Origin: JADJLQ01 sp031417835
Lineage (GTDB): Bacteria > Bacteroidota > Bacteroidia > Chitinophagales > Saprospiraceae
Length of the DNA stretch: 64,000 nt
NCBI GenBank assembly: GCA_031417835.1
Contig: JANOWJ010000181.1
Location: forward strand, 29,105-93,104
Direction: 5' to 3'
A program made the position numbers and the translations under genes. This document shows positions 45,610-55,625 of the stretch, piece after piece. The notes beneath the pieces are model-generated. The model did no database searches and had not been told where the DNA came from. It was given only the letters and a program-made list of their open reading frames with translations. Each line of letters starts with the position of its first letter. The stretch's first letter is position 1.

Positions 45610-45617
45610 AAACGTTT
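45610..45617. promoter_or_regulatory. AAACGTTT box in the susC-susD gap
   Basis: The perfect 8-bp palindrome AAACGTTT shares the AACGTT core of the two operator-like sites at 40507 and 48990. It lies 27 bases before the SusD start. Confidence 0.3.
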
Positions 45618-45639
45618 TAATCTTGAATTTGGTTGTCTT

Positions 45640-48600
45640 TTAGAAATTTAATTGCAAATTTAATCCGAACGATCGGGTAGTAGGTGGTGCAAAAGATTCG
45701 AATCCTTCAGCACTGGTCCCGGTGCCTACAATGAGTTCAGGATCAAGTGTTTTGGCTTTATTACTCAGGAACAAAAGATTTCGGCCTACGATTGAAATCT
45801 TTGCGCTTTTAATGGCATTCATATTTTTTAACGGAATTTTGTAACCAACTACTAATTCGCGCAACCGAACATTTGAAGCGTCTACTTTGAAAGCTTCTCC
45901 CACTGGGGCATTCCTTCCTCCTACCAATTGCCAGAATGATTCAGCTTTCATGGTTAATGTATTGGGTGTACCGTCTTCTTTAACGGCATCGTATTTTCCG
46001 AAAAAATTATCACCAAAAACCAGACTTCCATCACGACCTTGCACAGTCTCTTCCGTAAGTCCATCACCAAATACAATCGCATCGGTCAATGATACCGTAG
46101 ATCCGCCGTTGCGCATATCTAGTAGGAAACTGGCGTTAAAGTTTTTATAAGAAAAATTGTTAAAAAATCCTCCTAACCATTTTGGATTAAAATTGGCGAC
46201 CAATTCCGTAAGTCCTGGAGTGATTTTTGGAAGTCCATTGGTACCTACAATGACTCTACCTTGAGCGTCCTTTTGAAATCCTCTGGAGTAGACATTTCCC
46301 CATGGAAGACCTTGCTCAACAAAGAAAGCTCGCAAAAAATCTGCTCCATAATTAACTCTTGGCCGTTCATCATTAATTTTAAGAACTTTACTGTTGTTTT
46401 TGGTGAAGTTGAACCCAAGATCCCATTTAAAATCTGATTTATTTACAACATTCAGATTTAGTACGGCTTCAATACCAGAATTTTGAACATCGCCACCATT
46501 AGTAAAGAATTGGCCTGCACCAGATCCGATCGGCAAAGCGATGGAGAATAATTGATCTATGGTATTCGACTTGTAATAGGTCACATCAAGACCTATTCTA
46601 TTTTTCAATAATTTGACTTCGCCGCCAAACTCTAAAGAAGTTGTTTTTTCCGGTTTTAGATCCGCATTTGGAAGTGTAGAACTCAACGTTAAAAACCCGT
46701 TAGCACCTCCTGGTGCCAAAGTAGCCGTCCGAGATAATTGGAATGGATCAGTATCATTACCTACCTGTGCATAGGAAACTCGCAGTTTTAGAAAATCAAA
46801 GATATTCGGCAAAGTCACTAAGTCTGAAAGTATAGCACTCAAGCCTACTGATGGATAAAAATACGAATTGTTTTGAGCTGGCAGAGTCGATGACCAGTCA
46901 TTTCTAGCCGTGATATCGAGGTAAATCGAATTTTTAAATCCAACATTTGCAAAGGCATATAATGAATTTACATCTTTAGGCGCACCTACCCCATAACTGG
47001 TCCGCGGCAGCTGAGTATTGGTGATTGCAAAAAAATTGGGTATTGTCAATCCATCTCCGGTGTTGGACGAAATACTTGAATTCCTTTGTTTTCGGATATT
47101 TCCGCCCGCATTTAAGCTGACTGATAAATTATTGGTTACCTGCTTGGAATACGTAGCTAAAATGTCGTTATTGATTTCTGCAGCTTCATTTTGGCTTATG
47201 ATATATCGTCCATTGTTTGCAATGATATAACTGTCGTTGTAAAACTTCTCGTCCGATTTACCATAAATACGATCCATTGCTGATCGTACCATGACACTTA
47301 AGCTCGGAGTAAATTGATAAGTCAGCGCAGCTAATCCAATAATCCGGTCAGAAGAATTTTGTCGGACATTACGGTTGATAGTCCAATATGGATTGGCTCC
47401 ACCATTGGAGCCAGGATTGTAGTAATGTTGTTTAGTATTGCCACTTGCATCCTTATATTCAAAGATTTCTAAGTCTTGCGAGCGGATATTGGGTAGGATA
47501 CGATAGGCATGTCTGACCGGATTAGAAAAGTCTTCACCTTGAGCTAGTTGATTGCCGATGTCCTGACGGATAAAGTTTAACTTTGCCTCAAGTTTAAGTT
47601 TTGAATTGACCTGATTATTTACCCTAATGTGAGCATTGTGTCTTTTGAGTTCATTTGTAGGAACTACTCCACTTGCATTCGTATAGGTGTAGGAAAAATA
47701 GGTTTGGGTTTTAGGGGTTCCCCCACTGATCGCGAGACTAGTACCTAGGTTATGCCCAGTTTGAAAAAAATCAGCTACAGGATCACCACTAGCACTATAA
47801 GCATATGATTTGGTTGGGAAATTGGGATCTCTAGACCAATGCGCTACTGATGCCCCGTCCAAAGCTGGTCCCCATGCTTGTTCTGATCCTGGTGCATACT
47901 TGCCACCATTTCCTTGGCCAAATTTGGTCTGATATTTTTTAAGAAACAAAGGACTATCTGCCGTATACGATGTATTCACAGAAACATTAAACCCTTCTTT
48001 ACCTTTTTTGGTGTTTATGACAATGGCACCATTTTGCGCTCGACTACCGTACAAAGCGGCTGCATTGGCTCCTTTAAGGACAGTGATAGATTCGATATCG
48101 TCTGGATTCACAGTAGCTAGATCCCCCAGAATCGGTACTCCATCCACTATATAGAGCGGTTGACTATTACCGGCTATAGATCGATTACCTCTTAGGATTA
48201 CTCTGGATGCAGCACCTACACCAGATCCAGACCGTGCAATGGATAGACCAGCCACTTTACCAGAAAGGCTATTGATCACATTTAAATCTCTAGCCTGAGA
48301 GATTTCTTCCGTCCGCACGTTTTGAACAGCATAAGAAATTGCCTTTTTTTCACGGCTTATACCCAAGGCCGTTACCACAATTTCATCTAATAAAGCACCT
48401 GAATTTAAGGCAATATCTAAGGAGTTTTGCCCTGAATATTCTATCTTTTGCGCAGTAAACCCTATATAAGAAAAAGTCAATGTAGCTGTACTTTTCGTCA
48501 AATTGATAGAGTATTTCCCATCCACATCAGTTACGGTGCCATTATTTGTCCCTTCTTCTTGTACACCGACACCTGGCAAAGCTTCATTGTTTGAAGCATC

Positions 48601-48714
48601 TGTAACAGTGCCGCTGACTGTTTGCGTCCAGCTAAGCTGAGAAAACAATAGTAGTAGCAACACGAGTATTGAATTTGTAAAATTCGTTTTAAAAGATCTT
48701 GTACATTTATTCAT
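45640..48714 (-). CDS. SusC/RagA-type TonB-dependent outer-membrane receptor
   Basis: The 1024-residue protein has a signal peptide and a carboxypeptidase-D-like domain (about 33-115; VSGTVTDASNNEALPGVGV). The family motif LDEIVVTALGISREKKAISY is followed by the plug (LSGKVAGLSIARSGSGVGAA, YIVDGVPILG, ESITVLKGANAAALYGSRA) and a C-terminal beta-barrel ending in GLNLQLNF. The length matches the family. It forms the barrel partner of the SusD protein and imports glycan oligomers using TonB energy; specificity cannot be read. Confidence 0.94.
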   Translation of the reverse strand: MNKCTRSFKTNFTNSILVLLLLLFSQLSWTQTVSGTVTDASNNEALPGVGVQEEGTNNGTVTDVDGKYSINLTKSTATLTFSYIGFTAQKIEYSGQNSLDIALNSGALLDEIVVTALGISREKKAISYAVQNVRTEEISQARDLNVINSLSGKVAGLSIARSGSGVGAASRVILRGNRSIAGNSQPLYIVDGVPILGDLATVNPDDIESITVLKGANAAALYGSRAQNGAIVINTKKGKEGFNVSVNTSYTADSPLFLKKYQTKFGQGNGGKYAPGSEQAWGPALDGASVAHWSRDPNFPTKSYAYSASGDPVADFFQTGHNLGTSLAISGGTPKTQTYFSYTYTNASGVVPTNELKRHNAHIRVNNQVNSKLKLEAKLNFIRQDIGNQLAQGEDFSNPVRHAYRILPNIRSQDLEIFEYKDASGNTKQHYYNPGSNGGANPYWTINRNVRQNSSDRIIGLAALTYQFTPSLSVMVRSAMDRIYGKSDEKFYNDSYIIANNGRYIISQNEAAEINNDILATYSKQVTNNLSVSLNAGGNIRKQRNSSISSNTGDGLTIPNFFAITNTQLPRTSYGVGAPKDVNSLYAFANVGFKNSIYLDITARNDWSSTLPAQNNSYFYPSVGLSAILSDLVTLPNIFDFLKLRVSYAQVGNDTDPFQLSRTATLAPGGANGFLTLSSTLPNADLKPEKTTSLEFGGEVKLLKNRIGLDVTYYKSNTIDQLFSIALPIGSGAGQFFTNGGDVQNSGIEAVLNLNVVNKSDFKWDLGFNFTKNNSKVLKINDERPRVNYGADFLRAFFVEQGLPWGNVYSRGFQKDAQGRVIVGTNGLPKITPGLTELVANFNPKWLGGFFNNFSYKNFNASFLLDMRNGGSTVSLTDAIVFGDGLTEETVQGRDGSLVFGDNFFGKYDAVKEDGTPNTLTMKAESFWQLVGGRNAPVGEAFKVDASNVRLRELVVGYKIPLKNMNAIKSAKISIVGRNLLFLSNKAKTLDPELIVGTGTSAEGFESFAPPTTRSFGLNLQLNF

Positions 48715-48989
48715 ATTTCCTTTTTTTTGTGAGAATCATGGTTTGCTAAAATTTATTCAATTGATTTCGATTTAGTTTTATTGCCTCTGCCTCTTTGGTT
48801 TAGTTTACCCAATTCGCTTAAAACCATATAACTCAGTAATTAGAATATTTACTAGTCTGGTCATCTCAATTGCTTGATTTTCAATAGTAAGACCACTTTA
48901 TTTAGGTTCAAAAACTGTTGGTTTAACATTATTTTTACTATAATTAACACTAATATACTTACCATACTTCTTAAAAAGTAATTAAAAGT

Positions 48990-49011
48990 CAGTAAAACGT
49001 TATAGTAAAAT
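48990..49011. promoter_or_regulatory. Operator-like site, copy 2
   Basis: The same GTAAAACGTTATAG as at 40507. Located about 275 bases upstream of the SusC start, within a 523-base region (48715-49237) that holds no supported gene. Sequence beyond 22 bases fades in both copies, so this is a short site rather than a long repeat. Confidence 0.5.
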
Positions 49012-49237
49012 ATGAACGATGTGAGCCGTGAAATTTTAATGCGAGTGTATTTTTTGCATTTTAATTTTTATAAATTGGCTGTAATAGGTCGGTTATGTTT
49101 TGTAAGTCATTTGTCATCGAGCCGTCGTTTTTGGTTTTAATACAGGTTCCACAGGGTTGATATTTTATTTTCTTTCACCCTTCTAGGATTACTGATTTAT
49201 GAATCTGTATCTTAGATTTTGATCTAACTTTTAAATT

Positions 49238-50143
49238 ATGAAATGGCACAACTTTTCTTTTTGCATTTGGTTTGTCATGATAGGCTCTGTAGGCTGTTAC
49301 TCTGGTAAAACCATCAAAACCACTATTCAGCATAATGGTGTGGCTAGAGTGGTTACTGTTTATGTTCCTAAAAAAATCAACGGTACTTCACCCGTGCCCC
49401 TTCTTTTGAATTTGCATGGCTATTCCAGCAATGCAGACGAACAGATGTGGTATGGTGATTTTCGAAAAATAGCTGATACCGCCAATTTTATTATTGCACA
49501 TCCTCAGGGATTAAAGTATCATGATACTACCCATTGGAATACGGGAGGTTGGACTCCGGGCAGCACGGTAGATGATCTTGGCTTCTTAGACCAAGTCATT
49601 GTAGCAATGAATACTCAATATAAGATTGATCCAAAAAGGATTTATGCTGCCGGAATGTCAAATGGCGGCGAGATGAGTTATCATTTAGCCTGCCGTCTTA
49701 CTCATAAGCTAGCAGCTATTGCCTCGGTATCTGGTGCCATGACTCCTGAGACTTTTCAAGACTGTCGCCCGAGCCGTGCCATTCCTATACTTCACTTACA
49801 TGGCACTGCCGATAGTGTGGTCCCCTATGCTGGTGACGCCACCGCCATATCTATCTTGCGGGGTTTGCAATATTGGGTTAAAAAAAATGGCTGCGACTCA
49901 GTTCCTATAATAATTCACCTACCTAATAAAAACAATTCAGATTCAAGTACAGTGGATCACTTACTTTTTCGAGGGGTAGCGCCTGTCGAGCACTTTAAAA
50001 TAATTGGAGGTCAACATACTTGGGCGGGTTCAACATTTAAGTTTGCAGGTACCAACTACGACATCAATGCATCCAATGAAATTTGGAAATTTTTTAATCG
50101 ATATGATATGGATGGATTGAGAAAGGTATCTTCTGTTGATTGA
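49238..50143 (+). CDS. Exported esterase/depolymerase-like alpha/beta hydrolase (LpqC/CE1-related)
   Basis: The 301-residue protein has a lipoprotein-like signal (VMIGSVGC). The fold is shown by LLLNLHGYSSNADEQ, IIAHPQGLKYHDT, the nucleophile elbow GMSNGG (Ser near 141), and HLHGTADSVVPYAG. The late GGQHTWAG probably holds the catalytic His. Relatives are PHB depolymerases and feruloyl or acetyl-xylan esterases, so de-esterification of plant polysaccharides fits the neighbourhood. The SDR gene follows after 90 bases. Confidence 0.84.
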   Translation: MKWHNFSFCIWFVMIGSVGCYSGKTIKTTIQHNGVARVVTVYVPKKINGTSPVPLLLNLHGYSSNADEQMWYGDFRKIADTANFIIAHPQGLKYHDTTHWNTGGWTPGSTVDDLGFLDQVIVAMNTQYKIDPKRIYAAGMSNGGEMSYHLACRLTHKLAAIASVSGAMTPETFQDCRPSRAIPILHLHGTADSVVPYAGDATAISILRGLQYWVKKNGCDSVPIIIHLPNKNNSDSSTVDHLLFRGVAPVEHFKIIGGQHTWAGSTFKFAGTNYDINASNEIWKFFNRYDMDGLRKVSSVD

Positions 50144-50233
50144 TCACAAGCCTAAAAGTTGCTATTGTGTTTTAATAAATCCCATAGGTTCACGTATGAA
50201 TATATTTTTAATCTAAAATTCTAGCATATTTAA

Positions 50234-50983
50234 ATGATTGATTCATCCGCTCATAGGACTCATCCAGTCGCCGTTGTATCAGGCGGTGCTTCCGGTTTAG
50301 GTTGGGCCATAGCTTCTGCTTTACTTCAGTCTGGTGCCACCGTCATCATCCTAGACCTCAAGGTAATTCCTCAGATAGAGGAGCTACACGCCGGCCATTT
50401 ATTCAGTTACGTTTTAGATATCACACAAGAAGATCATGTAGCTGCTGCTATAACAGCGATAGTTGAAAAAATTGGTCGCATAGATATATTGGTCAATAGT
50501 GCGGGAATCACAGGTCTCACCAATATTAAAAGTCATCAGACACTTACAGATAATGTACGCTCAGTCTTCGAGATCAATTTTATGGGCAGCTATTTTACTA
50601 CAAAACATGTCTTGCCTCATATGTTGAAGTTTAATTATGGTCGTATCCTACACATCGCTAGTATCGCTGGCAAAGAAGGCAACGCAGGTATGCTCGCATA
50701 CTCAGCCTCTAAAGCAGCAGTGATCGGCATGACCAAGGTGATGGGTAAAGAATACGCCGAAAGCGGTATTACCATCAATGCAATAGCTCCTGCTGTGATT
50801 CGAACACCATTGGTAGATGAGATGCCAGTGGAGCAGGTCAAGTATATGACCGATAAGATACCTATGAAGCGGACTGGCACGTTGACAGAGATAGCCAATT
50901 TGGCATTGTACATTGTATCACCTCAAAATAGTTTCACCACAGGGTTTACATTTGACTTATCGGGCGGACGAGCAACCTATTGA
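50234..50983 (+). CDS. Short-chain dehydrogenase/reductase
   Basis: The 249-residue protein has the classical SDR layout: VSGGASGLGWAIA for cofactor binding, NSAGITG, the active-site YSASKAA (Tyr-x-x-x-Lys) after IASIAGKEG, and FTFDLSGGRATY at the end. The dinucleotide motif has Ser-Gly-Gly instead of the usual Thr-Gly. It is probably a sugar or acid-sugar oxidoreductase judging from the neighbours. It ends 15 bases from the convergent AGE gene. Confidence 0.88.
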   Translation: MIDSSAHRTHPVAVVSGGASGLGWAIASALLQSGATVIILDLKVIPQIEELHAGHLFSYVLDITQEDHVAAAITAIVEKIGRIDILVNSAGITGLTNIKSHQTLTDNVRSVFEINFMGSYFTTKHVLPHMLKFNYGRILHIASIAGKEGNAGMLAYSASKAAVIGMTKVMGKEYAESGITINAIAPAVIRTPLVDEMPVEQVKYMTDKIPMKRTGTLTEIANLALYIVSPQNSFTTGFTFDLSGGRATY

Positions 50984-50998
50984 ATTCTTCGATTTGAT

Positions 50999-52363
50999 TT
51001 ATTCACCTTTTTGGTTCCTCAATCTGATCACACAATTTTCTAGACTTCGATATTGGTGATATCCGGCTTTCCAGATATTGCCTTTAGTACCATTGATACT
51101 CTCTGGACTTTTGTCCAGACCATGGCTATACCACTCTCCATGGACATGATCTATTAAATACCGATCGATGTAGGTCCATTGTTTTAAAAATTTATCATAA
51201 TACTGTAATAGATCATTTGGATAGAGGTCAGCCATGATCAGCAAGGTATTAAGAGCTTCAGCCTGAGTCCACCAATTTTTCGTATCGTGTGTGATGGTGA
51301 TCCCGGGTACATCTTTGAAAAAATATCCTTCATCATAAAATCCCCCTACCGTATCATCCCAACCTAAAAGCAGACATTGATCCACCATTTTTTTTGCTAT
51401 GCTCCAGGTGACCGTATCATGGTGCCATCCTGCTATGTGTGAGGCTTCCATAAGGAGATAGGCAGTCTCAATATCATGACCCCAGGATACATGGTCCAGA
51501 TTATGATGACGGAGTATACTTTCATGGCTTGAATCTTTAAAACTTATTGGAGTCCAATCAGGTTGGAAAAATAAAACAAGGTTTCCCTTTTCATTGACGA
51601 TTTTATCCCGAATCAGATAGATCATTTCTTCGAGTCTCGTTTTTACTAATGGATCTGGCCATATCTGATACAGCTCGGTAAATGCTTCTAGCAAATGAAT
51701 GGAGCTGTTTTGATCTTTATAGCCTAGATCTGAGGTAGAAGGAGTCGTAGTCAGGCGCAGCTGTTGTGCTCCATTGCAAGCTAGATGTTGATAGTATCCT
51801 TTGTATATGGAGTCATGGCTGTATCGCTCTAGGCATAAAAAAGATTTTTTGGCCAATGCTAGCGCTGCGGTATCTTGAGTAGCCTTGTAATATGCAGAAA
51901 TGCCATATAATCCGAATGAATTTCCATAGGCTGTTTTGGAGGAATCACCTTTTGGCACCCCAGAGCGATCTACCAACTGGAAAAAGCCTCCATGCACCTT
52001 ATCCCACATTTTATCTTTCAAAAAATCAAAGCCGTGGCGAGCAAAGTCTCCATATTTTTTTTGCTTGGGCCAATGAGTCTTTGCTTTTGAATTATTCCAT
52101 AAATGCCGTGCTTGTGACACAATCATTTTGTCTTGGTTGCCTTGTGGTCTGAAGTCTTTATCAAAGGTGGATAGATATCCTCCATATGCTGTATCAATAG
52201 CAGCAGGATACCAGACATCGACCAGGTTGGATTGCAATAAATGTTCCATCGTGTCAGCCATCGCCAGCTGCTCAGCACCGTGATTAGTTTTTACAGGACC
52301 TGAAGAGCAATGATTTAATGCCAAAGCCAACAAGATGGGAAGTGACCAAAGGTGGATGTGCAT
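50999..52363 (-). CDS. AGE-family epimerase/isomerase, lipoprotein
   Basis: The 454-residue protein has a lipobox-like LALNHCSSG. It shows the (alpha/alpha)6 barrel pattern of N-acylglucosamine 2-epimerase and mannose/cellobiose 2-epimerase relatives: YGNSFGLYGISAYYKAT, DHVSWGHDIETAYLLMEA, TKNWWTQAEALNTLL and ENCVIRLRN. The His-rich catalytic regions are in place. Being a lipoprotein is unusual for the family, whose members are mostly cytosolic. It probably acts on free sugars or glycosides outside the cytoplasm. Confidence 0.86.
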   Translation of the reverse strand: MHIHLWSLPILLALALNHCSSGPVKTNHGAEQLAMADTMEHLLQSNLVDVWYPAAIDTAYGGYLSTFDKDFRPQGNQDKMIVSQARHLWNNSKAKTHWPKQKKYGDFARHGFDFLKDKMWDKVHGGFFQLVDRSGVPKGDSSKTAYGNSFGLYGISAYYKATQDTAALALAKKSFLCLERYSHDSIYKGYYQHLACNGAQQLRLTTTPSTSDLGYKDQNSSIHLLEAFTELYQIWPDPLVKTRLEEMIYLIRDKIVNEKGNLVLFFQPDWTPISFKDSSHESILRHHNLDHVSWGHDIETAYLLMEASHIAGWHHDTVTWSIAKKMVDQCLLLGWDDTVGGFYDEGYFFKDVPGITITHDTKNWWTQAEALNTLLIMADLYPNDLLQYYDKFLKQWTYIDRYLIDHVHGEWYSHGLDKSPESINGTKGNIWKAGYHQYRSLENCVIRLRNQKGE

Positions 52364-52413
52364 ATGATTGTTGAATTTTATAACTTAAATTTAGTGAATA
52401 TATTTTTAGTGGA

Positions 52414-52487
52414 TTATGAGGTATGAGGTATGAGGTATGATCCTCACATCCCCTACCTCAAACCTCAAACCTGATACCTCACCCCTC
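52414..52487. repeat. Self-complementary array (TGAGGTA units, then TACCTCA units)
   Basis: Four TATGAGG copies (52415-52440) are followed by four reverse-complement TACCTCA/AACCTCA units (to 52487). It lies in the 342-base gap between divergent genes, so a terminator role is not obvious here. It shares the design of the arrays at 6186, 11826 and 26439 but uses a different unit. Confidence 0.75.
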
Positions 52488-52542
52488 GCACTTATCGCAC
52501 ACTGTTGTATCAAAAACGAACACATAAAACTCAAAAAAATCG

Positions 52543-52576
52543 TTGTAAACAACTGGTAACCAATTAATTAATTTTG
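52543..52576 (+). promoter_or_regulatory. Possible promoter for the export operon
   Basis: TAATTTTG at 52569-52576 fits TAnnTTTG. TTG at 52543 is 23 bases before it, slightly long. It lies 130 bases before the permease. The start of a GTTGTAAACAAC-like dyad overlaps the upstream element. Confidence 0.4.
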
Positions 52577-52705
52577 TGGCATATCATTTACTTTATCTAT
52601 TGAGCGTTAGCGTTAGGAATTAGTTTATTTATCACATTTGATCATTTGGAATTAAAAGCCTCGTAAAATCAATCCTTTGAAATCACACAGAAACAATAAA
52701 TCATC

Positions 52706-55084
52706 ATGAAATTATTAAATTTCACGGCTATCTTTCGAAACCTTTGGAAAGGTAAAGTTTATGCTATCATCAATATACTCGGTCTTGCCATCGGCGTCAC
52801 TGCCATAGTCTGGGCATTTCAGGACTATAGGTACGGCATGAGTTTTAATAATTTTCATTTGGATCAAGATCATATCTTCAGAGTAATTACAAAAAACGAA
52901 GGAAGCGAGCGATTTAATGGTTATTGTCCTTTGCCGTTGGCTGAGATTGGTAAAAAGGAGTTTTCGAGTATCAAAGAGACCGTTCGATTTGAAGTATTGT
53001 ATACCTCGATTAAAGGAAATCAGGATGAAGCGTTTTCTGGTGCTGTTCAATTTACGGACCCTGCTTTTTTCGACTTTTTCAATTTTCCATTGCTGGAGGG
53101 CAGCGCTGATTTAAATGATCGTTCGGCGATACTTATCACTTTGGCTGAAGCAAAACGATTTTTTGGAAATACAAATCCTATTGGGCAAACTCTACTCTTG
53201 CATGCAGGAGAGACTTTTCAACTTCCACTGACAGTAAAAGGAATTTTAAAAGATCAACCGGTTAATTCATCTATCCAAATTAACTTAATCACCAATTTTG
53301 AGAATTATATTAAGAGCGATGGTACCCCGTTAAAATCAGATGACTGGTCTTGGATGGCGGATGCGATTTTTTTAAAATTGCCGAATGTAGCAGATGCAGG
53401 CAGATTAGCTCAGGACTTTAAAAAATATCTTCCACTTCAATACAATGCAAGGAAAGATATTAAAATCAAAGATTTTATAATCGAGCCTTTATCGGAAGTA
53501 GCTAATCATGATGATGAAAATATGGGAGCGAATGTCTTATATCCAAGGCCCAATGCATCCGCAATTTATGGTCCACTAGCTTTGGCGATTTTGATCTTAT
53601 TATCAGCTTGTCTCAATTTTGCCAACACCACCGTCTCCAGATCAAATCAGCGACTCAAAGAAATGGGCGTGCGTAAAGTATTAGGTGGTACGAAGGGGCA
53701 ACTCATCGTACAACAGCTTACTGAATGCTCTGTTATCGTCATACTAGCAGTTTTGTTATCAATCTTAATGAATCTCTGGTGGATTCCTAAATTCAACAGT
53801 ATGTTTGAAGGTATCAAATTGTACGCCCACTATCTACAAGATATGCCCTTATTACGATTTATGATACTGATCCCATTTGTCATCACTGTCATTGCTGGTA
53901 TCTATCCTGCATACTATATCAGTAGGTACAATGCGACACAGATATTTAGAGGTGGAGTAAGGCTGGGAGGAACCAATTTGTTTTCCAGATTACTTTTGGG
54001 TCTACAGATTGTGATAGCCTTTATCACGGTCACAGCTGGGTTTGCATTTGCCCGGAATGCCGCCTTCCAACGAGATTATGACTTTGGATTTAACGAAAAA
54101 AATATTATAGGTGTCATATTGCCTCACACCGTTTATGCGCCGTTTAAGAATGCTTTAACACGACTACCAGGTATTGAATCATTGGCAGGTAGCAACGGTC
54201 ATTTAGGTTTTTCCTGGCGCAATTTTGCAAGTGAAGCGGCCGGTCTAAAAAAGGAAGTAAATTATTTGGAAGTCGGGGAAGGCTATATGGAGACCATGAA
54301 CCTGCGGATTACCCACGGTAGGTCCTTCAATGAACAGAATGAATCAGATATTAATAAAAGTTTAATCATTCCGGCAAGCCTGTGCGCCAGTTATGGCTGG
54401 AAACCAGAGGAAGCACTCGGTAAACAAATGCGATTGGATACCGTAAACTACTCTATAATCGGGGTTAGCAATGATGTTATTATGGGAGGTTTTTTTTCCA
54501 AAACGGATCCTCCGGTCATAAGCTTCGGACCAAAAAATAAATATAGGCATTTGATCGTCAAGGCAGATCCTACAGTGCTTAAATCTGTACATGATCAGGT
54601 TAAAGCAAAATGGACCGAAATGTATCCATTAAAACCCTTTAATTCTTTTTTCCAGGATCGATTAGAAGCGGAAGCTAAAGATGTAAATAAAAGTGTTGCA
54701 TTGATCTTTTTTTGGTTTGCTATAATCTCTGTGATATTGACATCTACGGGCATGTTTGCTCTTATTTCCCTTACAGTCTTGAAAAAAACAAAGGAAATTG
54801 CAATTCGCAAGGTAGTTGGGGCCAGCATGAAAGACATTCTGATCGTCATCAATAAAAGTTATTTTTTGATCTTCATCATTGCATCGTTCCTTGGTATTTT
54901 TGCAGGCAGTGCATTTACCAAACTCTTAATGGATGGCATCTTTAAAGTAAATATCGGTGTGAATGGTAGTACTATTGCGCAATCATTCTTTGGTATTTGT
55001 ATTTTAATACTACTTGTGATTGTTTTAAAATTAATTCAGGTCGATAAAATGAAGCCGGCATCCGTTTTAAAGTCCAACCAGTAA
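52706..55084 (+). CDS. Double-FtsX ABC transporter permease, copy 7 (export operon)
   Basis: The 792-residue protein starts MKLLNFTAIFRNLWKGKVYA. The first FtsX block has ACLNFANTTVSRS and KEMGVRKVLGG, the last KEIAIRKVVGA. The end is KPASVLKSNQ, unlike the NPxKSL tail of the other six. It is the only copy followed by its own ATPase (after a small exported protein), so it belongs to a complete export operon with a TolC protein. The substrate is unknown. Confidence 0.92.
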   Translation: MKLLNFTAIFRNLWKGKVYAIINILGLAIGVTAIVWAFQDYRYGMSFNNFHLDQDHIFRVITKNEGSERFNGYCPLPLAEIGKKEFSSIKETVRFEVLYTSIKGNQDEAFSGAVQFTDPAFFDFFNFPLLEGSADLNDRSAILITLAEAKRFFGNTNPIGQTLLLHAGETFQLPLTVKGILKDQPVNSSIQINLITNFENYIKSDGTPLKSDDWSWMADAIFLKLPNVADAGRLAQDFKKYLPLQYNARKDIKIKDFIIEPLSEVANHDDENMGANVLYPRPNASAIYGPLALAILILLSACLNFANTTVSRSNQRLKEMGVRKVLGGTKGQLIVQQLTECSVIVILAVLLSILMNLWWIPKFNSMFEGIKLYAHYLQDMPLLRFMILIPFVITVIAGIYPAYYISRYNATQIFRGGVRLGGTNLFSRLLLGLQIVIAFITVTAGFAFARNAAFQRDYDFGFNEKNIIGVILPHTVYAPFKNALTRLPGIESLAGSNGHLGFSWRNFASEAAGLKKEVNYLEVGEGYMETMNLRITHGRSFNEQNESDINKSLIIPASLCASYGWKPEEALGKQMRLDTVNYSIIGVSNDVIMGGFFSKTDPPVISFGPKNKYRHLIVKADPTVLKSVHDQVKAKWTEMYPLKPFNSFFQDRLEAEAKDVNKSVALIFFWFAIISVILTSTGMFALISLTVLKKTKEIAIRKVVGASMKDILIVINKSYFLIFIIASFLGIFAGSAFTKLLMDGIFKVNIGVNGSTIAQSFFGICILILLVIVLKLIQVDKMKPASVLKSNQ

Positions 55085-55147
55085 AGATTCAGATATGATC
55101 AATGTGAAGCTTAACTATTTTCCATTCGTTTAGGTTTAATTCAATAT

Positions 55148-55612
55148 TTGTATATGAAATTTGCCAATACTTGTTTTTTGTTTTTAGTATGCTTCCACTT
55201 TGTTTCAGCGCAGTCTAATGCCGATCAATCCGGCGTGACCCGGGCTTTGTTAAATTATATTGAAGGTTTTTATGAAGGTGACACCGCCAAGCTTATCGCC
55301 TCACTCAAACCTTCCTTGCATAAAATAGGATATTGGAAAAATAAAGAGACAGGGATTTATGATTATGATGGGCAAATGACATACGCAGAGGCAATCGCCT
55401 ATGCGAAGTCTGTCCAGACAAAGAAAAGTTTTGCTAAATCAGATGCTCCTAAAAAGGTAATTGTATTGGATATCCATGAGAAGACGGCTGTAGGAAAAGT
55501 ATATGCATGGTGGGGTATTGATTATATTTTGTTGAGCAGACAAGGAAACCAATGGATGATAGAACAAGTGCTTTGGGAAGGACCTAATAATCAAGTAACC
55601 ACCAATAAATAA
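55148..55612 (+). CDS. Exported NTF2-like protein (putative lumazine-binding type)
   Basis: The 154-residue protein has a signal peptide ending near VSAQ. The rest has the SnoaL/NTF2-like fold: VTRALLNYIEGFYEGDTAKL, LHKIGYWKNKETG and YAKSVQTKKSFAKS. It matches the Bacteroidota putative lumazine-binding group. It sits 63 bases after the permease and 13 bases before the ATPase, so it is part of the export operon. A substrate-binding or assembly role in the periplasm is conceivable; nothing in the sequence proves it. Confidence 0.78.
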   Translation: MYMKFANTCFLFLVCFHFVSAQSNADQSGVTRALLNYIEGFYEGDTAKLIASLKPSLHKIGYWKNKETGIYDYDGQMTYAEAIAYAKSVQTKKSFAKSDAPKKVIVLDIHEKTAVGKVYAWWGIDYILLSRQGNQWMIEQVLWEGPNNQVTTNK

Positions 55613-55625
55613 GGAATACGAAACA

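Noticed and set aside
40507..49011. Attachment-site interpretation of the paired 22-base sites
   Set aside because: No integrase or recombinase is present and the sites have operator-like symmetry. I keep it only as an alternative within the finding.
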